A stretch of 64,000 nt of DNA from Halovivax asiaticus JCM 14624 (GTDB lineage Archaea; Halobacteriota; Halobacteria; Halobacteriales; Natrialbaceae), in NCBI RefSeq assembly GCF_000337515.1, contig NZ_AOIQ01000023.1, forward strand, positions 39,942 to 103,941, in the 5' to 3' direction. Position numbers and translations under genes: made by a program. The notes beneath the pieces were generated by a model. The model was not told where the DNA came from. It saw nothing but the letters and a program-made list of their open reading frames with translations, and ran no database searches. Positions 55,334-64,000 of this stretch are shown one piece after another; within the stretch, counting starts at the first letter, position 1; every line of letters starts with the position of its first letter.

Positions 55334-56152
55334 ATGGATTCGAATTTACTGAATCGCCAGATTGACGATATCGTCGAAACGGTCCTGTCAGAAACTAGTG
55401 GTGACGTCTACATGGTCAACCCGTCGTGGGATGCGATCGAGGACTTCGTCTCGGTCGCTACCGAGTACGACGGTGAACTCCCGATGGTCCACATGCTCGC
55501 CGACGAGCGCACGCTGAAAGACGTGATGGACGACTTCATCGTCGCGAGTAACGCGGCAGACCTCATCGACGAGGACGCCCTCGCGCTCCGAACGCTCGAG
55601 GAGGCACCTGAAAATTCGCTTCTCGTGACAGAAGACGCCGTCATCGCGATCGTCCACGCCGCCGACCGCGTCGGTGGGCTCGTCTCGAACGACGACGAGT
55701 TCGTCGCGGCGACGACCGATACCTACGCCGACCGCTGGGACGACGCCGAAGACTTCAATCTCCGGACGCCGCCGATCACGCGCGTCCGAGAGACGCTTTC
55801 GGACGAGATCAGTCCCGAGGCCGAGGAAGACTTCAGTTCGATCCTCGACTCGCTCGAGACGGCCCGCGGCGACGGCGACGGACTCGACGAAGTGACGATC
55901 TCGCTGCTCGTCGCGGCGCGAAACGAAGCGCTGCTCTACGACATCAGCAAGTGGGGCGAGGACGTCGGCATCGCTTCGAAGGCGACGTTCAGTCGCACGA
56001 AGACGAAACTCGAGGACATGGGCCTCATCGACACGGAGAAGGTTCCGATCGACGTCGGTCGCCCACGCCTGCGTCTCAAGATCGGCGACGATCGTCTCGC
56101 CGAAGCCGACAACGGGCAACTGGCGACGGTCGCCCAGAGCATGCTCACGTAA
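55334..56152 (+). CDS. tbsP: Transcriptional regulator TbsP (TrmB-suppressor family)
   Basis: A 272-residue protein that matches the haloarchaeal TbsP family: N-terminal I-V-E-T-V-L-S-E-T-S-G-D-V-Y-M-V-N-P-S, and a C-terminal winged helix with I-A-S-K-A-T-F-S-R-T-K-T-K-L-E-D-M-G-L. TbsP was named as a suppressor of loss of the sugar regulator TrmB and controls central carbon genes. Recognition is from memory of the family. The start ATG 55334 begins the conserved part. It would bind DNA as a dimer; targets are not known here. Confidence 0.8.
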   Translation: MDSNLLNRQIDDIVETVLSETSGDVYMVNPSWDAIEDFVSVATEYDGELPMVHMLADERTLKDVMDDFIVASNAADLIDEDALALRTLEEAPENSLLVTEDAVIAIVHAADRVGGLVSNDDEFVAATTDTYADRWDDAEDFNLRTPPITRVRETLSDEISPEAEEDFSSILDSLETARGDGDGLDEVTISLLVAARNEALLYDISKWGEDVGIASKATFSRTKTKLEDMGLIDTEKVPIDVGRPRLRLKIGDDRLAEADNGQLATVAQSMLT

Positions 56153-56357
56153 AACCGAACGCAGGCACCCCACGAATCGGGTATTCCAGTGCCCGTCCGC
56201 GAGTGTCCCCACTCGCGTGCGCAGCCGCGATCACACGATCGCCGCGAATCGATCGTTTTCTTCGGATCAGATGACGTGAACGTCGAGCCACCGGTACGTG
56301 ATTGGTGACGCCGGGGCGAACGCAATTCCCAAGTTACCGCCCCACCTCGATCAGACC

Positions 56358-57044
56358 ATGTACGAAGCCGTCACGATCGACTCCGACGGTGCATCGTTCG
56401 ATCTCGTCGTCGATCGTGCGGCGACGTTCGGGTACGACGGGGTCGTCGTCCGGAACGCCGAGTCGCTGCCCGAGTCCAGTCTCGACGACCGACCGATCGA
56501 CGCCGTCGACGCCACGACGATCCGGACGGCTGACCCGCAGGTGGCCAGCGGGGCCGTCGGTAACGCCCGATCGGATCACACGCTCGTGCTCTTGGAGGGT
56601 GGGTCGCCTGAGATGAACCGGTTCGCCGTCGAAACCGAAAAAATCGACGTGCTTACCCGACCGATGGGTCGGGATGGCGACGTCAATCACGTGATGGCGA
56701 AGGCGGCGGCGACGAACGGTGTCCGACTCGAGTGCAACCTCGGAGGTATCCTTCGACGAACCGGTGGACGGCGTGTCAGGGCGATCCAGTCGCTTCGAAA
56801 GCTCTACGAACTCGTCGAGTACTACGACGCTCCCTACGTGGTGAGTGCCGGGGCGTCTTCACACCTGGAGCTTCGAGCGCCACGGGATCTGTGTGCCGTC
56901 GGAGAACAACTCGGTCTTCCCGGTGAGTGGGTCAGTGAGGGGCTTGCCGAGTGGGGCCGACTCGCGTCGCGAAATCGTCACGTCCGGTCCGAGTCTTTCA
57001 TTGAGCCGGGGGTCGAACGAGGTCGATATGAAACGGACCGTTGA
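56358..57044 (+). CDS. RNase P protein component 3 (Rpp30)
   Basis: A 228-residue TIM-barrel-like protein of the RNase P Rpp30/POLIIIAc type. It has F-G-Y-D-G-V-V-V-R-N, I-D-V-L-T-R-P and G-A-S-S-H-L-E-L-R-A-P-R-D-L, marks of the family. It binds the RNase P RNA with Pop5. The ATG 56358 removes 20 unlikely residues. The methyltransferase start overlaps its last 17 bases, so it leads a co-transcribed set with the methyltransferase and pop5. Confidence 0.88.
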   Translation: MYEAVTIDSDGASFDLVVDRAATFGYDGVVVRNAESLPESSLDDRPIDAVDATTIRTADPQVASGAVGNARSDHTLVLLEGGSPEMNRFAVETEKIDVLTRPMGRDGDVNHVMAKAAATNGVRLECNLGGILRRTGGRRVRAIQSLRKLYELVEYYDAPYVVSAGASSHLELRAPRDLCAVGEQLGLPGEWVSEGLAEWGRLASRNRHVRSESFIEPGVERGRYETDR

Positions 57045-57651
57045 GGAACACGCTGCCAGATTCGACGAGGTAGCCGGCGAGTACGACGACTCGAAGACGC
57101 CCGAGTACCGCGCCTGTGCCGACCTCGTCGTCGAACACGCTGCCCCCTCGTCGGACGACGTCGTTCTCGACCTCGGTACCGGAACGGGAGCGATCGCACT
57201 GGCACTAGCGGGGGAGGCGAAACGTGTCGTCGGACGAGACGTTAGCGAGGGGATGATGGACGAAGCCCGATCGAAGGCCGCCGACGCTGGGATCGAGAAC
57301 GTTTCGTTCGATCACGGCACCTTTCGCGACCCGGCGTACGAGGGGCCGGCGTCGATCGTCGTCTCGAACTTCGCGATGCACCACCTGAACGACGCCGAAA
57401 AGCGCGAGGCGATCGAACGGATCACGGCGTACGACCCCGATCGGTTCGTTCTCGGAGACGTGATGTTCTTCGGCGAGCCGAACCCGGACGAACCGTTCTA
57501 CGCGCCCGATGTCGACGATCCGGCGACCGTCGGCCACCTCGTCGACGTGCTGACCGACGTCGGGTTCGTGGTGACGGCCGCCGAACGGGTTCACGACCAG
57601 GTCGGCGTCCTCGTCGCCGAACGCCCAGAGTCCGACGAGACGGCCGCATGA
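57028..57651 (+). CDS. SAM-dependent methyltransferase between rpp30 and pop5
   Basis: A 207-residue class I methyltransferase: V-L-D-L-G-T-G-T-G-A-I-A-L is motif I, V-V-G-R-D-V-S-E-G-M is post-I, and V-V-S-N-F-A-M-H-H-L is motif III/IV. It overlaps the rpp30 3' end by 17 bases and its stop overlaps the pop5 start (ATGA). That tight arrangement suggests a link with RNase P or RNA processing, although small-molecule substrates are equally possible. Substrate unknown. Confidence 0.88.
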   Translation: MKRTVEEHAARFDEVAGEYDDSKTPEYRACADLVVEHAAPSSDDVVLDLGTGTGAIALALAGEAKRVVGRDVSEGMMDEARSKAADAGIENVSFDHGTFRDPAYEGPASIVVSNFAMHHLNDAEKREAIERITAYDPDRFVLGDVMFFGEPNPDEPFYAPDVDDPATVGHLVDVLTDVGFVVTAAERVHDQVGVLVAERPESDETAA

Positions 57652-58049
57652 AGCACCTCCCCAAACATCTCCGGCCACGTTGGCGCTACCTGTCCGTCGG
57701 CCTGGAAACGCCACCCGGTGAATCGGTACCGCGGCGGAGTTTCCAACGCGAGTGCTGGTACGCCGCACAAAATTTACTCGGCGATCCGGGGAGTGCCGCC
57801 GCCGATCTCACGGTCGTCGCGTTCGAGTTCGACGGCTCCGGTGGGGGAACCACTGGTTCGACCGACGAGGCCGGGGCCGAAGGCGAGTTCGGCGAAGCGC
57901 TGGTTCGTGTCAGGCGTGGCGAGACGGACCCGGCCAGAGCGGCACTGGCCTGCATCGACTGTATCGACGACGTTCCCGTCGGCGTCCACGTCAGGGGCGT
58001 CAGCGGGACGATTCGGGCCGCCCGGAATTCGTTCCTCGAACTGGCATGA
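57648..58049 (+). CDS. RNase P protein component 2 (Pop5/Rpp14 family)
   Basis: A 133-residue RNA-binding protein beginning M-K-H-L-P-K-H-L-R-P-R-W-R-Y-L, an archaeal Pop5 start, with V-R-V-R-R-G and a C-terminal R-G-V-S-G-T-I-R-A-A-R. It pairs with Rpp30 to activate RNase P RNA. An acidic Gly/Ser insert (about 60-77) extends the middle. The ATG overlaps the methyltransferase stop, so the three genes are coupled. Confidence 0.9.
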   Translation: MKHLPKHLRPRWRYLSVGLETPPGESVPRRSFQRECWYAAQNLLGDPGSAAADLTVVAFEFDGSGGGTTGSTDEAGAEGEFGEALVRVRRGETDPARAALACIDCIDDVPVGVHVRGVSGTIRAARNSFLELA

Positions 58050-58160
58050 CCGGCCCGAGCCGAGAACGGTCCTGTTTTCCGACGGGTGACGACGGGATCG
58101 ATGTCGATCACTCGCCGGTGGGACGGTGTCGTCCGCGGCGACGTCACCCTGGTAAGAAAA

Positions 58161-58299
58161 CTATTTAGGACGCGATGGGCAACGGTTTACCGAGAGAAAC
58201 GTCGTGTCCGGAACCGACTGTGCGTCAGTGCCGTCGTTGCCTCTACAGCGGGCGCCCAGCTCGCCGACGACACGACAGACCTCGATCTAGCGTGATACT
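58161..58299 (+). promoter_or_regulatory. psmA promoter and leader
   Basis: CTATTTAGG at 58161-58169 is a TATA-like box 131 bases before the psmA ATG, giving a leader of about 100 bases. GTGAT nine bases before the ATG is a weak Shine-Dalgarno match, consistent with a led transcript. The rest of the 250-base gap has no gene. Confidence 0.4.
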
Positions 58300-59058
<759 letters not shown>

Positions 59059-59212
59059 CGACTCGCGCGTTCGGTCGATTTTCGCCGGGTAGTCGTCCCG
59101 AATAGCATCGTCGAGCGCGGTTCAATGATACCGTTGGCTGTCGAGAGTCAGTTGCTGTCTCCAGTTGTGTCGTCGGGAAACACTCTTGTAACCTCCCGGG
59201 AAAGCCATCGGT

Positions 59213-59938
59213 ATGATATCACTCGACGAGGCGGTGACGGCGCAACTCGAGACACACGGGGAGCGCTTCGAGGTCCTGGTCGACCCGGACGCGGCACTCG
59301 CCATCAAACGCGGCGAGTTCGACGGCGAACTGGAGGACGTGATCGCCGCGGAGGACGTCTTCGAGAACGCCTCGCGGGGCGACCGGCCTGCTGAGTCGGC
59401 ACTCGAAGAGGTCTTCGAGACGACGGACCCGCTCGAGATCATCCCCGAGGTGATCGAACGCGGGGAGATTCAGATCACGGCCGAACAGCGCCGCGAGATG
59501 CAAGAACAGAAGCGAAAGAACCTGATCACGCGCATCACGCGCAACGCGGTCAATCCACAGATGGACAACGCGCCCCACCCCCCGGAGCGCATCGAGAGCG
59601 CCCTCGAGGAGGCGGGGTTCCAGGTCGATCCGATGGAACCCGTCGAGGGGCAGGTCGACGAGGCCTTAGACGAGTTGCGGCCGGTCATTCCGATCCGATT
59701 CGAAGAGGTGACGCTCGCGGTGTCACTCCCGGCGGAGTACGCCGGAAGCGCCCAGGCGAAGGTCCGTCAGTTCGGTGACCTAGAGCGCGAGGAGTGGCAG
59801 GCGGACGGCTCGTGGGTGGGTGTCCTTACCTTCCCCGCAGGCCTCCAGAACGACTTCTACGACCTGGTGAACGAACACACGAGTGGCGAAGCCGAGACGC
59901 GGGTCGTCAAGGACAAAGACGACCTGAACACGCGGTAG
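59213..59938 (+). CDS. SBDS/Sdo1 ribosome maturation protein
   Basis: A 241-residue three-domain SBDS protein, normal archaeal length. The N-terminal domain carries F-E-V-L-V-D-P-D-A-A-L-A-I-K-R-G; the middle has the helical I-T-A-E-Q-R-R-E-M-Q and I-T-R-N-A-V-N-P-Q, and the end is V-G-V-L-T-F-P-A-G-L-Q. It helps release aIF6 from the large ribosomal subunit. It belongs with psmA in the conserved archaeal processing cluster; the exosome genes that often follow in other archaea are not here. Confidence 0.95.
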   Translation: MISLDEAVTAQLETHGERFEVLVDPDAALAIKRGEFDGELEDVIAAEDVFENASRGDRPAESALEEVFETTDPLEIIPEVIERGEIQITAEQRREMQEQKRKNLITRITRNAVNPQMDNAPHPPERIESALEEAGFQVDPMEPVEGQVDEALDELRPVIPIRFEEVTLAVSLPAEYAGSAQAKVRQFGDLEREEWQADGSWVGVLTFPAGLQNDFYDLVNEHTSGEAETRVVKDKDDLNTR

Positions 59939-60162
59939 CCGCCGCGGGATTCAAGGCGGTCGGTGACATCAATTCCAGTATGACGCGGCCAACACGAATC
60001 GGGGTGACGGCCTGCCATCGCTGAGTTCGACCTGTCGGGACGGCCATCGCGAGCCGGCGCCTGTCGAACAGCCATTGCTGACGCTGATCGATCACCGACC
60101 GTGCGCACTGTTCGGTCTGCGGTCAGTGCGTTGAATACGAACGCTCTGGAGGGTCGTCGCGG

Positions 60163-61464
60163 ATGAGAGCGGTGATCGCAAAGCGTGTCGATTCGGGCGT
60201 TCCGGACACCGGTGAGATCACCGACCTCGCCGAGGCCGCGGGCTACACCGTCGTCGGGGAGTGTACGCAGACGCGCACGGCAGACGCCGCGTTACAGCTT
60301 GGCGAGGGGAAAGCCGACGAACTCGCGACGCTGGTCGCCGAGACCGACGCCACGACGGTCATCTTCGACAATCGGCTCGGTCCCTATCAGACGTACAACC
60401 TCGGCCAGCGCTTGCCGGAGGGCGCCGAGGTGATCGATCGGTTCACACTCATCCTCGAGATCTTCGGCCAGCGTGCGCAGACGCGAAAGGCCCAACTGCA
60501 GGTCGAACTCGCGGAGTTGCGCTACGAGTTGCCGCGTGCGGAGGCGAAGGCGAGTCTCGCCCGTCGGGACGAACATCCCGGGTTCATGGGTCTCGGCGAG
60601 TACGACGAGAGTCGCGAAGAGGACATCAAAGCCCAGATCAGTCGGATCCGTGACGAACTCGATCGGATCGAGCAGACCGAAGAGCAGCGCCGGGCACGAC
60701 GCCGGGATTCGGGCTTCGATCTCGTCGCGCTGGCGGGCTACACGAACGCCGGCAAGTCGACGTTACTTCGTCGCCTCGCGAGCGATCTGGACGTCGACGA
60801 GAACGCCGGTCTCCATCCCGACCTCGACGCGACCGCCGAATCCGAGGATCGGCTGTTCACGACGCTCGGGACGACGACCCGCCGAGCCGACATCGAGCCC
60901 CGTGACGTGCTGGTCACCGACACCGTCGGGTTCATCTCGGACCTGCCTCACTGGCTCGTCGAGTCGTTCAAGTCGACGCTGGACTCGGTCTATCGGGCCG
61001 ACCTGGTGTTGCTCGTCGTCGACGTCAGCGAACCGATCGACGAGATTCACGAGAAGCTCGTGACCAGTCACGATACGCTCTACGAGCGTAACGAGGCGCC
61101 GATCGTGACGGTCTTCAACAAGATCGACCGGGTGAGCGACGAGGAACTCGACGAGAAGCGACGCGCCCTCTCCGGACTCGCACCGAACCCGGTCGCGGTG
61201 AGCGCCCGCGAGGGCGAGGGCGTCGACCCCCTCCTCGATCGGATCGACGAGGAGCTTCCCGACTGGGAGCACGAACGGCTCGTCCTTCCCATGACCGACG
61301 ACACAATGAGCGTCGTCTCCTGGATCCACGACAACGCCCACGTCGAGGACGTCACCTACGGCGACGCGGACGTCCACGTCTCGTTCGAGGCCCGTCCCGA
61401 GATCGTCGCCAGGGCGCGAACGCGGGCGGGCGACCTGCGAGAGGCCGCTGCCGAGTCCGCATGA
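60163..61464 (+). CDS. hflX: GTPase HflX
   Basis: A 433-residue ribosome-associated GTPase. The N-terminal HflX domain has G-E-G-K-A-D-E-L-A and a long helical linker follows. The G domain holds G1 A-G-Y-T-N-A-G-K-S-T, G3 D-T-V-G-F-I-S-D-L-P and G4 N-K-I-D. The family splits or rescues ribosomes, mostly under stress. The start ATG 60163 follows a 224-base gap with no gene. Confidence 0.95.
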   Translation: MRAVIAKRVDSGVPDTGEITDLAEAAGYTVVGECTQTRTADAALQLGEGKADELATLVAETDATTVIFDNRLGPYQTYNLGQRLPEGAEVIDRFTLILEIFGQRAQTRKAQLQVELAELRYELPRAEAKASLARRDEHPGFMGLGEYDESREEDIKAQISRIRDELDRIEQTEEQRRARRRDSGFDLVALAGYTNAGKSTLLRRLASDLDVDENAGLHPDLDATAESEDRLFTTLGTTTRRADIEPRDVLVTDTVGFISDLPHWLVESFKSTLDSVYRADLVLLVVDVSEPIDEIHEKLVTSHDTLYERNEAPIVTVFNKIDRVSDEELDEKRRALSGLAPNPVAVSAREGEGVDPLLDRIDEELPDWEHERLVLPMTDDTMSVVSWIHDNAHVEDVTYGDADVHVSFEARPEIVARARTRAGDLREAAAESA

Positions 61465-61533
61465 GGTGTCTCGACTCCCAGTCCCAGCGCACCCGACGGA
61501 AACCGTTTTCCCGCCGTTCGGTGGCGATGGGGT

Positions 61534-62808
61534 ATGGTCACGCACGATACCCTCTACGAACTGTACGAATCCTACGATACGGACTCGGTACGGGCGTACC
61601 AGACGTTCGTCGATCTGCTGCCTCCGATGGATTCCCGCGTCGTCCTCGAGTACTGGGACCGAGCGAACGCCGAACTCGATCGACGGAAAGAACGGATCCG
61701 TTCGGCCTTCGACGAGGGTGAGACGCTCGCCGGCGTTGCTGCCACGGCCACGCGCGATCAGGCGTTCACCGCACTCGACCTGTCCACCTCACACGGACGG
61801 CCAGTCAACGTCCTCGTACTGGACGTCGACGAGACGTTGCGCTCGGCCGGCGGGACGGACAACGAGATCCCGCGAGAGACCCTCCACGCCCTCACCCGGT
61901 TTCACGAGGCGGGTGTCCCCATCGTGATCTGTACCGGACAGACGCTGGAGAACGTCAAGGGGTTCGCGATTCAGGGTCTCGGCAGCGAACTCGTCCACTC
62001 GGGTGATCTCGCGATCGTCTACGAGTCGGGAACCGGCGTGTTCGCGCCCGGCCACGGTGCCGAGACGAAGCAGTTGCTGTACGAGGCCCTCGACGAACCC
62101 ATCCGAGCGATCTTCGAGGACGTCCGGGGGCGGGTCCTGACCGACGCGCCGGCGGACCTGCGTCGCGGGTGCCACCTGCAGGGGAACGAGTTCAACGTGA
62201 CACTGAAGCCGAACTACGAGATCGGTTCGTCCGACGCTCGCGAATTGATCGACGAGGCGCTCGGCTACCTGCTCGACCTGCTCGCCGACGCCGTTTACCG
62301 GCAACTGTCGGCGACTGGGTCGGACGTCGTGGACGAGCGCGGCGCTCCCGATCTCCGACAACAAACGCGGGCGTTCTACGCCGATGCGGACCCCGAGATC
62401 CGACGCGTGCTCGAACGGGCCGGAACCTATCCGGGGACCGATGCGGGTGAGCTCTCTGACGCCCATGTGGACGTGCTGGAGCGCATCGACGTCGCGTACT
62501 ACGAGGCCGACGCCGCCGAGATCGGGAGCCTCGAACTCAACAAGGTGGTGGGCGTCCAGCGAGCGCTCGACGTCCTCGGCGTGGCGGACCCGTTCGCGCT
62601 GGTGATGGGCGACTCGAAGAGCGATCTGCGGGTGATGGAGTGGGTAGCCGAGAACAGTGCTGGTATCGCCGCGGCCCCGAACCACGCCTCGAAGGCAGTT
62701 CTCGATCACGTCCTGTCGACCGAGGAACTGGTTTTCGACCGGGGGAAAAGTGCGGACGTCCTCCAGACGATCGCGGCGATGAACGAGTTCGCACAGGTGC
62801 CTGAGTAA
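61534..62808 (+). CDS. HAD-superfamily hydrolase with N-terminal extension
   Basis: A 424-residue HAD protein. Motif I is L-D-V-D-E-T (Asp97, Asp99), motif II is C-T-G-Q-T, and motif IV is M-G-D-S-K-S-D. The first 95 residues are a helical extension without a recognised domain. The cap is probably the C2 type. HAD enzymes are mostly phosphatases; the substrate is unknown. It is followed by a GTGA repeat and then the acyl-CoA dehydrogenase gene. Confidence 0.85.
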   Translation: MVTHDTLYELYESYDTDSVRAYQTFVDLLPPMDSRVVLEYWDRANAELDRRKERIRSAFDEGETLAGVAATATRDQAFTALDLSTSHGRPVNVLVLDVDETLRSAGGTDNEIPRETLHALTRFHEAGVPIVICTGQTLENVKGFAIQGLGSELVHSGDLAIVYESGTGVFAPGHGAETKQLLYEALDEPIRAIFEDVRGRVLTDAPADLRRGCHLQGNEFNVTLKPNYEIGSSDARELIDEALGYLLDLLADAVYRQLSATGSDVVDERGAPDLRQQTRAFYADADPEIRRVLERAGTYPGTDAGELSDAHVDVLERIDVAYYEADAAEIGSLELNKVVGVQRALDVLGVADPFALVMGDSKSDLRVMEWVAENSAGIAAAPNHASKAVLDHVLSTEELVFDRGKSADVLQTIAAMNEFAQVPE

Positions 62809-62816
62809 TTGAGTAC

Positions 62817-62840
62817 GTGAGTGAGTGAGTGAGTGAGTGA
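62817..62840. repeat. (GTGA)6 tetranucleotide repeat
   Basis: Six perfect GTGA copies, starting eight bases after the HAD hydrolase stop. It lies in a 99-base gap before the acyl-CoA dehydrogenase start. The tract is a likely slippage site and could vary in length between strains. Confidence 0.9.
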
Positions 62841-62907
62841 CCGGTTTCCGATCGCCGGGCGGATGGGATTCGGGGTTCTTTTCATCTGGCTCTCCGAACG
62901 GGTCGGT

Positions 62908-63972
62908 ATGACGCTCACGGACGAACAGCGCGCAATTCGGGACGTGGTTCGCGAGTTCGCGCGCGAAGAGATCCGGCCGATCGCGCGAGAGGCGGACGAA
63001 ACCCAGACGTTCCCGGAGGAGATCTGGGACGGCCTCGCGGAGCTCGACTTGACAGGCCTCACGGTCCCCGCCGAGTACGGCGGCTACGACGCGGACCCGG
63101 TGACCGCGAGCGTGGTCTACGAGTCGGTCGCATACGGCTCGCTCGCCGTCGCGACGGCGCTATCCGTCCACGGTCTCGCCACGTCGTGTCTTCGGACGTT
63201 CGGGTCCGACGCCCAGCAAGAGCGCTGGCTCCCGGAGATGGCCGACGGGCGACCGGTCGGGGCGTTCGCGCTCTCCGAACCGCACGCGGGGTCGAACCCC
63301 GCCGACATGTCGACCGAGGCGCGCCGTGACGGAGACGAGTACGTGATCAACGGCGAGAAACAGTGGATCACGAACGGCGTCCGTTCCGGCGTCATCATCC
63401 TCTTCGCCAAGACGGATCGCGAGGACCCCAACACCGTCACCCAGTTCCTCGTCCCGAAGGACGTCGACGGGCTCACGGTCGGCGAGAAGGAGGACAAACT
63501 CGGCCTTCGGGCGAGCGATACCACGTCGCTCACCTTCGACGACGTGCGGATCCCGGCCGAAAATCGACTTACAGAGGAGGGAAAGGGCCTCTCGGCCGCG
63601 TTCGAGATCCTCACCGGCGGTCGCGTCGCGATCGCCTCGCAGGCGGTCGGACTGGCCGACCACGCCGTAGAAGAGGCGGTCTCCTACAGCCAGGAGCGCG
63701 AACAGTTCGACGGCCCGATCGCCGACATCCAGTCGGTCCGGCACACGCTCGCCGAGATGGCGACCAGTACGGAGGCCGCGCGCCAGCTCACTCGCCACGC
63801 CGCTCGCCAGCGCGCAGCGGGCACCGCTGACGCTCCGATGGCAGCCAGTATGGCGAAGTATACCGCCAGCGAGGCGGCGATGGACGTGACGAACGACGCC
63901 GTCCAGCTCCACGGCGGCTACGGCTACGTCACCGAGGGCGAGGTCGAACGCCTCTACCGCGACGCCAAGATC
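62908..63972 (+). CDS. Acyl-CoA dehydrogenase (3' truncated by the adapter)
   Basis: A flavoprotein of acyl-CoA beta-oxidation: F-A-L-S-E-P-H-A-G-S-N and W-I-T-N-G are FAD- and substrate-site blocks, and Q-L-H-G-G-Y-G-Y is near the end. 355 codons are readable from ATG 62908. The frame then runs into non-genomic bases at 63973, so about 25 residues are missing, including the conserved Q-I-Y-E-G-T with the catalytic Glu in most relatives. The dehydrogenation substrate may be a short-chain acyl-CoA. The real gene is presumably whole in the organism. Confidence 0.93.
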
Positions 63973-64000
63973 CTGTCTCTTATACACATCTCTGATGGCG
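63973..64000 (+). other. Tn5/Nextera mosaic end plus 454 primer-A start: library adapter, not genome
   Basis: CTGTCTCTTATACACATCT at 63973-63991 is the exact 19-base Tn5 mosaic end used by transposase library kits. The next nine bases, CTGATGGCG, are the start of the reverse complement of the 454 sequencing primer A (GCCTCCCTCGCGCCATCAG). So true sequence ends at 63972. Whether the adapter is at the end of a contig or joins two unrelated pieces cannot be seen, as the window stops inside it. Confidence 0.97.

Noticed and set aside
63160..63987. Minus-strand open frame beginning M-Y-K-R-Q opposite the acyl-CoA dehydrogenase gene
   Set aside because: Its first codons are the adapter and the rest is the antisense of a real gene. 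It is a known type of artefact.

Overview
The window is a haloarchaeal chromosome segment. It is GC-rich, its proteins are strongly acidic, many genes have leaderless TATA-type promoters, and several families are archaeal: proteasome alpha subunit, RNase P proteins Rpp30 and Pop5, SBDS/Sdo1, eIF1A, archaeal YchF, TbsP and two-subunit 2-oxoacid:ferredoxin oxidoreductase. I cannot name the genus safely. Genes are densely packed, and I found no tRNA, rRNA, CRISPR array or complete insertion sequence.

Layout. 1-5.4 kb: DUF2071 protein, membrane protein, aldo/keto reductase, NSUN RNA methylase with a coupled partner, and a SatD/membrane-protein pair. 5.7-10.9 kb: sugar-type ABC transporter (ATPase and two permeases on +, Tat lipoprotein binding protein on -). 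11.1-18.1 kb: chaperone locus grpE, dnaK, a PRC-barrel-type protein, dnaJ. 18.2-24.1 kb: truncated ANL-fold protein, DUF892 ferritin-like protein, two unknowns, acyl-CoA synthetase and GNAT. 24.3-28.5 kb: membrane protein, methylmalonyl-CoA mutase, epimerase, flavin reductase. 28.8-34.1 kb: 2-oxoacid:ferredoxin oxidoreductase alpha and beta, aminotransferase, UbiA-family protein, eIF1A. 34.3-44.3 kb: FAD-linked glycolate/lactate-type oxidase, benzoylformate-decarboxylase-like ThDP enzyme, methyltransferase, YchF, HTH-GNAT fusion, orphan DNA methylase, membrane proteins, MutY. 44.4-49.4 kb: class III aminotransferase, PadR with a clear palindromic operator, an intergenic region with two strong hairpins, small genes, zinc-ribbon protein, VOC protein. 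49.6-52.4 kb: one-carbon genes folD and glyA. 52.6-56.2 kb: CHAT protease-like protein and TbsP. 56.4-61.5 kb: Rpp30, methyltransferase, Pop5, PsmA, SBDS, HflX. 61.5-64 kb: HAD hydrolase and an acyl-CoA dehydrogenase.

The acyl-CoA dehydrogenase is cut at 63972. The last 28 bases are not genomic: they match the Tn5/Nextera mosaic end followed by the start of a 454 primer-A complement. This is a library adapter, so the join is artificial and small indels elsewhere (for example in a start-less gene near 47.9 kb) should be treated with care.

How the genes work together. Acyl-CoA synthetase, acyl-CoA dehydrogenase, methylmalonyl-CoA epimerase and mutase, and the ferredoxin-linked oxoacid dehydrogenase fit oxidation of organic acids, including propionyl-CoA carbon, into the citric acid cycle. 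FolD and GlyA make and interconvert C1-tetrahydrofolate. The sugar ABC transporter and TbsP, a regulator known as a suppressor of the sugar regulator TrmB, point to carbohydrate control. Rpp30/Pop5, PsmA, SBDS and eIF1A form a classic archaeal information-processing neighbourhood.

The most interesting items are the CHAT protein, a candidate roughly 100-nt structured RNA near 46.9-47.0 kb, the padR operator, the satD upstream palindromes, two small proteins below usual annotation cut-offs, and the adapter at the end.
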